Source: CAZLFA01 sp964558665
GTDB lineage: Bacteria > Desulfobacterota > Syntrophia > Syntrophales > PHBD01
Reading direction: 5' to 3'
Assembly (NCBI GenBank): GCA_964558665.1
Contig: CAZLFA010000051.1
Location: 1 to 29,858, forward strand
Length of the DNA stretch: 29,858 nucleotides
This document shows, one piece after another, positions 23,399 through 29,858 of this stretch. Under the pieces are notes generated by a model. It did no database searches and was not told the DNA's origin. It was given only the letters and a program-made list of their open reading frames with translations. Position numbers and translations under genes: made by a program. Numbering within the stretch: position 1 is the stretch's first letter; the number at the start of each line of letters is the position of its first letter.

Positions 23399-24505
23399 AT
23401 GACAAAAATCCTGATCCTTGGCGGCACAGGTAACACCGGCAGATTGATAGTCCGGCATCTGCTGGAGCATTCCGAAGCATCAGTCACCGTTGCGACACGG
23501 CATACGGACAAGTCACAGGCATTTGCCGGGGAGATGAATAGAAAATACACCGGCCAACGCGTTGCCTCAATATATGCAGACGCGGCGGATGCGGAGTCTT
23601 TACGAGCGGCGTTTAGAAACCACACTCTCGTTGTCGTTGCTGCGCCGACTACTGCCCATGCCGAGACCGTCGCCCAGGTTGCGATCGAAACAGGTGTAGA
23701 TTATCTTGATGTGCAGGTCTGTGCCAAGAAATTTACGCTGTTGAAATCTCATGCCGAAGAAATCGAGCGTGCCGGGCGATGCTTCATCACCGAAGCCGGA
23801 TTTCATCCCGGCCTGCCCGCTGCGTTGGTGCGGTATGCAGCCGCCCGTCTGGACAAGATCGAACGTGCCGTCACAGCCGGCTATCTTAATATGGGTAAAA
23901 ATCTTCCTTACAGTGAGGCGGTTGACGAGGTAGTGGAGATGTTCAAGGCATATCAGTCGCAGGTCTATAAGGACGGCCAGTGGACAAAGGGGGGGGCATT
24001 TCAATCACGTACAATAGACTTTGGAAGCGATATAGGCCGGAAGCTGTGCTACTCGATGTTCCTTGAGGAGTTGCGTCCTTTGCCGGAAGTTTATTCCTCG
24101 CTCCAGGAGGTCGGCTTTTACATATCGGAGTCGCACTGGGTGACGGATTGGGTCATCATGCCGATTACCTTCATATGGTTAAAACTTATGCCGCATTCAG
24201 TTCGCTCGATTGGAAAGCTCCTCTGGTGGGGTATGGGTACGTTTCATAAGCCGCCTTATCGGGTCGAGCTTCAGGTTCAGGCATCGGGTTTCAAGAACGG
24301 ACACGCAGCTAATTTCAAGGCAAGCATTGCTCATCTCGATGGATACGAGTTAACGGCCATCCCCGTAACCGCGGCCTTGCTTCAATACTTGGATGGTTCT
24401 GCCCGAAAGCCCGGACTGTGGATGATGGGGTACCTTGTTGAGCCGGTCCGCCTGATGAATGACATGGAAAGAATGGGCGTGCAATTTATAACCGGTATTC
24501 AATAG
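23399..24505 (+). CDS. Saccharopine dehydrogenase-like NAD(P)-binding oxidoreductase
   Basis: The start chosen is the ATG at 23399, giving 368 residues. An upstream extension of the frame lies inside the preceding gene and is not supported. The N terminus has a Rossmann fingerprint KILILGGTGNTGRLIVRHLLE (3-23; GGTGNTG), followed by VTVATRHTDKSQAF and VVVAAPTTAHAETVAQVAIETGVDYLD, typical of the saccharopine dehydrogenase NADP-binding domain (Sacchrp_dh_NADP). The C-terminal part (about 150-368) includes the substrate-domain core with EAGFHPGLPAALV. It probably oxidises or reduces an amino acid or lipid-type substrate. Context gives no clue to the substrate, and it is not obviously linked to the neighbouring zinc or cobalamin genes. 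Confidence 0.82.
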   Translation: MTKILILGGTGNTGRLIVRHLLEHSEASVTVATRHTDKSQAFAGEMNRKYTGQRVASIYADAADAESLRAAFRNHTLVVVAAPTTAHAETVAQVAIETGVDYLDVQVCAKKFTLLKSHAEEIERAGRCFITEAGFHPGLPAALVRYAAARLDKIERAVTAGYLNMGKNLPYSEAVDEVVEMFKAYQSQVYKDGQWTKGGAFQSRTIDFGSDIGRKLCYSMFLEELRPLPEVYSSLQEVGFYISESHWVTDWVIMPITFIWLKLMPHSVRSIGKLLWWGMGTFHKPPYRVELQVQASGFKNGHAANFKASIAHLDGYELTAIPVTAALLQYLDGSARKPGLWMMGYLVEPVRLMNDMERMGVQFITGIQ

Positions 24506-24669
24506 AGAACGAGTTAGGTGATCTTTTCCATTACTGTACTCGGCTAACAACGGGTTAGAGTTTTGCAGTAAAAAGAATTGTTTCTTGGCTATATGCAATC
24601 TTTCCATTACGAATCATCAGACAGAGCCCATTACAGTTTGCCAACTTTTTCTTGTCAAGCATAAAAGCT
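24506..24669. other. Intergenic leader ahead of the cobalamin locus
   Basis: No gene is supported in this A/T-rich stretch. Near its right end TTGTCAA (24652-24658) and TTGACAA (24670-24676) form a perfect 7-base inverted repeat with an 11-base spacer that overlaps the -35 box of the next promoter. It may be an operator or a hairpin. Confidence 0.4.
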
Positions 24670-24698
24670 TTGACAATGCATCCTTTTTCAGATACAAA
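24670..24698 (+). promoter_or_regulatory. Sigma-70-type promoter of the cobalamin-regulated operon
   Basis: TTGACA at 24670-24675 (consensus) is followed by a 17-base spacer and TACAAA at 24693-24698. Transcription would begin near 24705, about 25 bases before the first riboswitch aptamer. The -35 box overlaps the inverted repeat at 24652-24676. Confidence 0.55.
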
Positions 24699-24727
24699 AA
24701 AACATAACACTTTTTCTTGAAACAAAT

Positions 24728-24874
24728 AGGATGGATGTGTGGAAGAGGGGTGAAAAGCCCCCGCTGCCCCGCAGCCGTAACGGGAACGAAAGCCCATTAT
24801 GCCACTGTCATGAGTAAATTGTGATGGGAAGGCGGGCAAGTAGGTCGCCCGGAGCCGGAAGACCGGTCCATCTG
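24728..24874 (+). ncRNA. Cobalamin riboswitch 1
   Basis: The core of the class-I cobalamin aptamer is visible: GGGGTGAAAAGCCCCCGCTG, then CCCCGCAGCCGTAACGG and GGGAACGAAAGCC, the GCCACTG element, a GGGAAGGCGGGCAAGTAGG stretch and the B12 box GGAGCCGGAAGACCGG. The P1 stem can close with GATGGA (24730-24735) and TCCATC (24867-24872). Adenosylcobalamin binding would fold it and lower expression. A short ORF with a good ribosome site starts 22 bases after it, and TCCTC can pair with GAGGA around the site, so control may act on translation. Confidence 0.9.
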
Positions 24875-24896
24875 ATGTCCTCGAGGGAGGAACGCT

Positions 24897-25226
24897 GTGT
24901 CACAGTCTGTTTATATTCATCCAATCCAACAGAAAGTCACAAGAGCTAAGACACTCAGGATAGACATCCTTCATCCAGTACTCCTTTCAGTATTTCATAC
25001 ACTCCTGCAAAAAAGGCTTCCGAGTTTATATATTCAGGCTTTTTATGACTGGACAGCAATTGTAATTGTTGCCGCCATCATTACTGGATCAAATGTTTTA
25101 ATCGATGACATTAATATTCTTATAAATAAGGACCTGGAAATTGATTATTTCCCGTTAGCAATAATTAGTGGAAATCCATCGGAGCAAGGAAGACGGTTAA
25201 AATCCGGCACTGCCCCGCAACTGTAA
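24897..25226 (+). CDS. Doubtful small ORF between the two riboswitches
   Basis: A GTG at 24897 follows GGGAGGAA at 24885-24892, a ribosome site well placed after riboswitch 1. The frame gives 109 residues, with one hydrophobic stretch, TAIVIVAAIITGSNVLI. Its last 17 codons run into riboswitch 2, which a functional protein would hardly do. No family is recognised and codon choice shows no clear coding bias. It could be a remnant of a lost cobalamin-regulated gene, a leader peptide, or chance. Confidence 0.25.
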   Translation: MSQSVYIHPIQQKVTRAKTLRIDILHPVLLSVFHTLLQKRLPSLYIQAFYDWTAIVIVAAIITGSNVLIDDINILINKDLEIDYFPLAIISGNPSEQGRRLKSGTAPQL

Positions 25227-25327
25227 GCGGAACGAAATCTGCGAATTACCACTGAATGCCGACAAGGCACTCGGGAAGGCGCAGAGACTAGGTTTAAGCC
25301 GCAAGTCAGGAAACTTATCCGATGGAT
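25174..25327 (+). ncRNA. Cobalamin riboswitch 2
   Basis: A second cobalamin aptamer follows the first. P1 closes perfectly with ATCCATCGGA (25174-25183) and TCCGATGGAT (25318-25327). Core elements are GGTTAAAATCCGGCACTG, CCCCGCAACTGTAAGCGG, CCACTG, CTCGGGAAGGCGCAGAGAC and the B12 box CAAGTCAGGAAACTT. It sits 41 bases before the TonB receptor ATG, with the ribosome site AGGAGG in between. No intrinsic terminator is seen before the gene, so control is likely at translation or through sequestration of the ribosome site. Confidence 0.94.
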
Positions 25328-25367
25328 CAAATAACTACTGTCCCGAGGGGGAAAGGAGGAATGTTAT

Positions 25368-27476
25368 ATGAGTAAGACGTGTAAGGTATTTATCATTATT
25401 TGTGTATCTATTTTCATTAATGGTCTGCATGGTTTGGCAACAGCGGCATCGAGAGATGAAGTTCCTGGAAAAGCGACAACAATGGAAGAGGTATTAGTTA
25501 CGGCAACAAAAATGCCGGAACAACGGAAAGACATACCCAACGCCGTTATAATTAAAAACAAAACGGACATACAGGCATCCAGCGCCAGCACCATAGGGGA
25601 ACTGTTGGCTAATGAACTGGGCGTGGATTTGGACACATACGGAAATTACGGGGGTGCTACCCAGGAGATCCATATTCGCGGGATGCGGGGAAATGCAACA
25701 CAGGTGCTTGTCAATGGAGTCAGCGTTAACTCTCCGTCATTCGGAAGCGCAGACGTAAGTAAAATTCCCATCGGCAATATTGAGAGAATCGAGGTGGTCA
25801 AAGGTTCCGGTTCGCTTCTTTACGGTTCGGGAGCGATGGGAGGGACAGTTAATATAATTACAAAAGAGCCGACACGGGACAAAATGGATCTGAAAGTCAG
25901 CGCGGGTTACGGTTCACAGCATACATATCGCCTCGCAGCCGAACAAGGTATGTTTGTCACAAAAGATTTTGGTTATTATCTCACCGCCGGCAGAAAAGAA
26001 ACGGATGGTTTCCGGAGCAACAGTTTTCTCAGACAGAACGATGCATCGCTGAAGCTGATCCTGGACAAGAAAGATACGATTAAAATCAGCCTTTACGGCG
26101 ACTACATCGATAGATCGTACGGTGTGCCCGGTGTAAAGCCGCCTGCGGGCACACAGGGTTATTATCTCGGTGCTGAAAAGTATTATGACGGTGATTCGGC
26201 ATCTCTGCTCAACAACAGCAGCGACAAAGATGGGCATCTGGTCCTCAATATAAAAGGCAGGCCGCTGAAGTGGCTGGGATATGACCTCAAAGGGTATTAC
26301 ACACATCTGGAAAATTATAATTACGAGCGTTATGCGTTTGACGGCACGGGAGCTGAAAACTGGGTAACAAACCAGGTCTTGGGAACAGACGGGCATTTAG
26401 ATATTGCACCCTTTGATGGTGCGAAAATATTGCTGGGCGCTGAATACAAGGACTTCAGCTGGAAGAATCAGAGTTACGACTTGCTTGCATCCGGTTATCG
26501 ATCCAATGCCGGAACGTCAACAAAAGAAAATTTGTATACGCAAGGTTCCTTTGCGCAGGGAGAGTACAGGCCGTCCAAATACGTAAAGGCTTTAGCCGGT
26601 TTCAGGCATGAAAGACACTCTGTGTTCGGATCTGAAAATCTGCCGCTCTTTGGGTTGGTCATAAACCCGTTTGAAACAACGGCACTGAAGATTAATCACG
26701 GCAAGCACTTCCTGGCCCCCACTCCAAACAATCTGTATTGGCCTTCAGGTCCGTATACAAAGGGGAACCCGGATTTAAAGCCGGAAATCGGCTGGCATAC
26801 GGATGTAACTGTCGAACAATCATTCCTTGACGACAAGATATTTATTACTGCTTCGTATTTTAACTGGAATGTCGACAATAAGATCCAATGGGAGCCTGAT
26901 TCACAAGGAGTATGGACCCCGATAAATCTGTCAGGTTTCAAAGCAGACGGTCTGGAAGTGGGAACCAGGATTGGACCGTTTTACGATATGACGCTGGCCT
27001 TGAGTTATACCTATACAAGCGCGGAGGAAGAAAACCGTTCCTATTCAAGGCAAGACTATGGCTGGCCTCCTTTCCTTCCCCCGGATTTTCGCTACACCAT
27101 GGTAAAACGGCGCGCAACCATGGTGCCGGAGAAGCAGTTCAAGGGCGATTTGATTTATAGAAGTAATTATGGGCTGACAGTGACTGCCACGGCAAGATAT
27201 ACAGGCGACAGGGTTATGTACAATACCGAGACCACAATCTACCCCGATACAAGAACGGTTATGTACACTCTGCCGTCATACTGGACAGCGGACATAAAAA
27301 TACAGCAGCGTATATTCAAACACTGGATTCTCTCAATGGCCTGCAACAATCTGTTCGATCAGGCATATGACACGCATTTGGCGTCCTTCACTGATCAGAC
27401 TACCGGCAAAACAACCATGAGCAGTTATCCCGGAGCGGGAAGATCAGTCTTCGCAGGAGTGGCATATGAATTTTAA
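25368..27476 (+). CDS. btuB: TonB-dependent outer-membrane corrinoid receptor (BtuB-like)
   Basis: The protein has 702 residues. A signal peptide occupies about 1-27 (cleavage after ATAA). The TonB box lies in EEVLVTATK (40-48), followed by the plug domain (about 55-165; EIHIRGMRGNATQVLVNGVSV and RIEVVKGSGSLLYGSGAMGGTVNIIT). A 22-strand beta-barrel runs to the C terminus, which ends in the outer-membrane aromatic signature GVAYEF. The upstream cobalamin riboswitch and the downstream cbiZ argue for vitamin B12 or another corrinoid as ligand. The length is close to that of BtuB. Ligand binding by the plug and loops cannot be checked from sequence. The next gene follows 55 bases downstream, presumably in one transcript. 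Confidence 0.92.
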   Translation: MSKTCKVFIIICVSIFINGLHGLATAASRDEVPGKATTMEEVLVTATKMPEQRKDIPNAVIIKNKTDIQASSASTIGELLANELGVDLDTYGNYGGATQEIHIRGMRGNATQVLVNGVSVNSPSFGSADVSKIPIGNIERIEVVKGSGSLLYGSGAMGGTVNIITKEPTRDKMDLKVSAGYGSQHTYRLAAEQGMFVTKDFGYYLTAGRKETDGFRSNSFLRQNDASLKLILDKKDTIKISLYGDYIDRSYGVPGVKPPAGTQGYYLGAEKYYDGDSASLLNNSSDKDGHLVLNIKGRPLKWLGYDLKGYYTHLENYNYERYAFDGTGAENWVTNQVLGTDGHLDIAPFDGAKILLGAEYKDFSWKNQSYDLLASGYRSNAGTSTKENLYTQGSFAQGEYRPSKYVKALAGFRHERHSVFGSENLPLFGLVINPFETTALKINHGKHFLAPTPNNLYWPSGPYTKGNPDLKPEIGWHTDVTVEQSFLDDKIFITASYFNWNVDNKIQWEPDSQGVWTPINLSGFKADGLEVGTRIGPFYDMTLALSYTYTSAEEENRSYSRQDYGWPPFLPPDFRYTMVKRRATMVPEKQFKGDLIYRSNYGLTVTATARYTGDRVMYNTETTIYPDTRTVMYTLPSYWTADIKIQQRIFKHWILSMACNNLFDQAYDTHLASFTDQTTGKTTMSSYPGAGRSVFAGVAYEF

Positions 27477-27531
27477 GACATGTACATAAAAGTACTGCTT
27501 TGAAGCTTCCCAAAGAAAGGAGACAGAGAGT

Positions 27532-28350
27532 ATGAGATGGTTTATTGTGGTTATTTTATTGTTCATTACCCCATTATTTGCCCAGTCGGATGAAATCACC
27601 CTGGCGCCGAGCCTCGATGCAAAGGCATTTATAGTACGATCCAACAAGGATGGTTTATGGGAAAAGACTCTGGTGGTTCAACTGCCTGAAAAGAGAAGGG
27701 CAATTTCGACGAACAGGGGCTTCGTTGATGCAATAGCGGTTGTCAATCATTCAGCCCATCCGGAGTTATGGAAAGAAGTCTGCCGGGAGATGAAGACGGC
27801 AGACAAGGTTGGCGGTGAGGGCTATCTGCAGATGATAAGGGAAAAGATAGGCAAAAAATTGGGAACAAAAAGTGAAAATGTCGCGGAAGCAGGAACTGCC
27901 GCAGATATGGATAACCTCGCCGTGGTAACAAAAGAATACAAGCCTTTTGTCGTTACGGCCATGGTTACGGCGGGTGCAAAGACAAATGCCTTGCGAACGG
28001 GTACTGATGAAGGAACTTATATCGAGAGCAAGGTGCCTAAGGGCACGGTGGTTATTTTCATCTTCACGAATGCCAGACTTTCCGACGCGGCAATGTCAAG
28101 GGCAATAGTTACCGTGACGGAGGCCAAGACAGCAGCTTTTGAAGACTTGAAAGTTCCAAGCAGTTACACAAAGGGCGTTCTGGCGACGGGCACCGGTACG
28201 GACAGCGTCATAGTGGTTTCGGGAAAAGCAGGCCCGAAGGTAAATTACACCGGGGGACACAGCAGAATCGGAGAACTGATCGGCAAGGCAGTGTATGAGG
28301 CGGTTATTGAGGCGCTGGGAAAACAAAACGGATTTAAAAAGAAGATATAG
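27532..28350 (+). CDS. cbiZ: CbiZ-type adenosylcobinamide amidohydrolase with a signal peptide
   Basis: The protein has 272 residues; CbiZ proteins normally have about 210-240. The extra N terminus is a signal peptide: RWFIVVILLFITPLFA (2-17). The rest is CbiZ: GAKTNALRTGTDEGTY (148-163), then TVVIFIFTNARLSDAAMSRAI with VTVTEAKTAAFEDL (193-206) and LATGTGTDSVIVVSG (217-231). The C-terminal GGHSRIGELIGKAVYEAVIEAL is also typical. CbiZ cuts the aminopropanol amide of (adenosyl)cobinamide, or in some species of cobamides, to give cobyrate, the entry to corrinoid salvage and remodelling. An AAAGGAG precedes the ATG. It lies directly after a corrinoid receptor gene, so it probably acts on imported corrinoids in the periplasm. 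Confidence 0.9.
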   Translation: MRWFIVVILLFITPLFAQSDEITLAPSLDAKAFIVRSNKDGLWEKTLVVQLPEKRRAISTNRGFVDAIAVVNHSAHPELWKEVCREMKTADKVGGEGYLQMIREKIGKKLGTKSENVAEAGTAADMDNLAVVTKEYKPFVVTAMVTAGAKTNALRTGTDEGTYIESKVPKGTVVIFIFTNARLSDAAMSRAIVTVTEAKTAAFEDLKVPSSYTKGVLATGTGTDSVIVVSGKAGPKVNYTGGHSRIGELIGKAVYEAVIEALGKQNGFKKKI

Positions 28351-28471
28351 AACTGGGTAATCTAATCCATCTGAAAAATATAGCATTAGTTTATCTTCTG
28401 CACGCTTCAGGTATGATTTCTTAGGGCCTCTTAACACCCTCAGAGGTTCCAAATGGATATCTGAAGCAAAT

Positions 28472-28510
28472 GGGGCAGGGATGCGTAGACGCGGTTACGT
28501 TCCCTGCTCC
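28472..28510. terminator. Bidirectional stem-loop between cbiZ and the deacetylase gene
   Basis: GGGGCAGGGA (28472-28481) and TCCCTGCTCC (28501-28510) form a 10-base stem with one G-T wobble. On the plus strand it is followed by TTGTTATTAATTTT. It lies between two convergent genes and probably ends transcription of cbiZ. The whole gap of 302 bases, 28351-28652, has no supported gene; a weaker inverted repeat, GGCCTCT and AGAGGTTCC, lies at about 28425-28450. Confidence 0.6.
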
Positions 28511-28652
28511 TTGTTATTAATTTTCGGACATTGGTGTGATTATCCCTATATGCTATATTACAAACGAATATCATCAAGTCCTCTTATGGCAGCTTTGGCA
28601 GACAAAGACATACAGACCCTAAGTTATTCACTTTCAAAACGATCCTATGAAT

Positions 28653-29597
28653 TTAACTTTTAGCCTTTTTTACCAGTTGGGATACAGGGACAATTACTAT
28701 GCCCTTTTCCTTAAAAACAGGCACCGCTGCCATCAACGCCTTGATCGTACTTGGGTATGGGTGCCCGATTAGAATCTGCTGCTCTCCATTCTGGAAGTTG
28801 ACACTTGTTTTGACCAGGATTTTGTAAGTGGCATCAAAAGATTGCTCATTGTCGATAAAGACATCCCTGGCTGCAAAATCGACTCCTATTTTGTCTGCCA
28901 GTATTTTGCCTTTTGTTTTAGATGTCGTTCTACTGTCAACGAAAAACAGTCCCCGCTTTTTTACCGTTTTGAATATTATAGAAAGGAATTTCTCATTTTC
29001 CATGTATTTAGAACCCATGTGATTGTTTATACCCACAGCATAGGGGACGGCTTTAATGTCGCCAATTAACTGCCGATTAATTTCGTTTTCATCCATTGAT
29101 GTGAAAAGCGCGCCAGCACCAGGATTCTCAGTAGGATAATTGTGGGGTTCCATAGGAAGATGAAGGCTTATTTCCCGACCCGCTTTTTTGAGCATCTCTG
29201 CACAGTCAACTGAATGTTTAAGGTGTGGCAGGATGGCAAAGGTAATAGGAGCATCGATCTTGAGCAATTCTCTGACAGGAGAAAGATTGTTGCCGATGTC
29301 ATCGATAATAATTGCAACGCGATTTTTCACCGGTGCCGGCAAGGCTGTTTCTTTATCTTTCACCGCTGTGTCAGGTAGCTGCTTATGTTGTGATGGTTGC
29401 CGGCTTTCTTCTCTTTCCGGCGGTATTGAAGGAGGTGAAATCTGGGGCCGCTGATCCTCCATAGTTGAATCCGGTTTAGTTACGGGCGCTGATGGCTGTT
29501 TTTGGATAAGATAAAAAATTGCAGCAATGACTGCAATCAATACGAGTGTTAATAAAGCAATCTTTTTTAACCATTTCCTTTTCTTTTTTCGTGCCAT
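28653..29597 (-). CDS. Divergent polysaccharide deacetylase family protein (YibQ-like)
   Basis: The protein has 314 residues. A basic N terminus and one membrane helix (about 12-31) anchor it in the inner membrane with the rest outside. A proline-rich linker (35-90) follows. The domain from about 92 has the divergent polysaccharide deacetylase (DUF610) motifs: RVAIIIDDIGNN (93-104), SLHLPMEPHNYP (about 144-155), INNHMGSKYM (about 190-199), FFVDSRTTSK (about 218-227) and a final GHPYPSTI (about 278-285). It should act on cell-envelope carbohydrate, but its substrate is not known for the family. The gene converges with cbiZ and shows no operon partner in the window. Confidence 0.88.
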   Translation of the reverse strand: MARKKKRKWLKKIALLTLVLIAVIAAIFYLIQKQPSAPVTKPDSTMEDQRPQISPPSIPPEREESRQPSQHKQLPDTAVKDKETALPAPVKNRVAIIIDDIGNNLSPVRELLKIDAPITFAILPHLKHSVDCAEMLKKAGREISLHLPMEPHNYPTENPGAGALFTSMDENEINRQLIGDIKAVPYAVGINNHMGSKYMENEKFLSIIFKTVKKRGLFFVDSRTTSKTKGKILADKIGVDFAARDVFIDNEQSFDATYKILVKTSVNFQNGEQQILIGHPYPSTIKALMAAVPVFKEKGIVIVPVSQLVKKAKS

Positions 29598-29766
29598 CCA
29601 TTTTCCCTAAAAGAGCTTTGCATGCGCAACAAATTGATTTTAGGTTGCATGGCAAGTAAACAATGTCAACAAATTTGTCCTTTTATCATTACCTTAATAA
29701 ATATCTTGACAATAAAGTGAATAGAGGTTAAACGTAACCACAATCTGGAATGGTTCCGAATAAATT

Positions 29767-29858
29767 ATGATAACCAAAGAATCAATTATCCAAAAGCTGA
29801 AAGAAAAAGGATTAAGAATCACGCCTCAAAGACTTTCGATTATTGACGCGTTGGTCAA
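29767..29858 (+). CDS. Fur-family transcriptional regulator (5' part only)
   Basis: The window ends within this gene. The 30 codons seen read MITKESIIQKLKEKGLRITP and continue QRLSIIDALV, the helix that opens the winged-helix domain of Fur/PerR-type repressors (GLRxTPQR). The metal-binding and dimerisation domains lie beyond the window. TTGACA at 29706-29711 could be its -35 box, but a convincing -10 is not seen. Which metal or peroxide it senses cannot be said. Confidence 0.8.
   Translation, partial: MITKESIIQKLKEKGLRITPQRLSIIDALV

Noticed and set aside
28481..28663. A 60-codon plus-strand frame between cbiZ and the deacetylase gene.
   Set aside because: It begins inside a terminator-like hairpin, lacks a ribosome site and resembles no family.

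Overview
The window looks like a chromosomal segment of a Gram-negative anaerobe, most likely of the former Deltaproteobacteria (Desulfobacterota, Syntrophales-like). The grounds are the gene families: a molybdenum hydroxylase, YedE/YedF selenium proteins, type III glutamine synthetase, a TonB-dependent corrinoid receptor and CbiZ. A palindromic repeat of a type I remember from that group also fits. No rRNA, tRNA, CRISPR array or complete insertion sequence was seen. The taxonomy is inference.

Layout. (1) 81-6722, minus strand: a co-directional run that reads xdhC, mocA-like, a degenerate RsbW-like ATPase/GNAT fusion, a HisC-like aminotransferase, an MFS transporter and a second GNAT-like protein. 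The first two mature molybdenum hydroxylases. The last four look like an uncharacterised small-molecule cassette. (2) 6820-10458, plus strand, divergent from xdhC: the three subunits of a molybdenum hydroxylase of the xanthine dehydrogenase family (Mo, 2Fe-2S, FAD), followed by a long palindromic element. (3) 10693-11424, minus: a lone secreted protein. (4) 11802-15789, plus: a nitrogen-assimilation block with a sigma-54-type promoter, an ammonium channel, a PII protein and glutamine synthetase III. (5) 15790-16329: a 540-base gap with a hairpin and short repeats. (6) 16330-19333, plus: a selenium-metabolism cluster of YedE, a TusA/YedF-like protein, a DUF3343 protein, a sugar-kinase/NAD(P)HX-dehydratase-like protein and a small DUF1858-like protein. 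(7) 19552-22733: a zinc-type ABC uptake operon (minus) facing a divergent Fur-family regulator across a region with a palindromic operator candidate. (8) 22756-24505: a conserved hypothetical and a saccharopine-dehydrogenase-like oxidoreductase. (9) 24670-28350: two cobalamin riboswitches in tandem, then a TonB-dependent corrinoid receptor and a CbiZ amidohydrolase with an apparent signal peptide. (10) 28653 to the end: a divergent polysaccharide deacetylase (minus) and the first 30 codons of another Fur-family regulator (plus).

How they may work together. The hydroxylase, its maturation genes and the YedE/YedF/DUF3343 set match the gene content reported for selenium-dependent molybdenum hydroxylases, so the enzyme may carry a labile selenium ligand. 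If its substrate is a purine or other N-heterocycle, the nearby ammonium and glutamine synthetase genes would fit nitrogen salvage, but nothing in the sequence proves the substrate. The most distinctive locus is the corrinoid one. Two stacked B12 sensors control an outer-membrane receptor and what appears to be an exported cobamide-remodelling enzyme, which would cut the nucleotide loop in the periplasm, not in the cytoplasm where CbiZ is normally placed.
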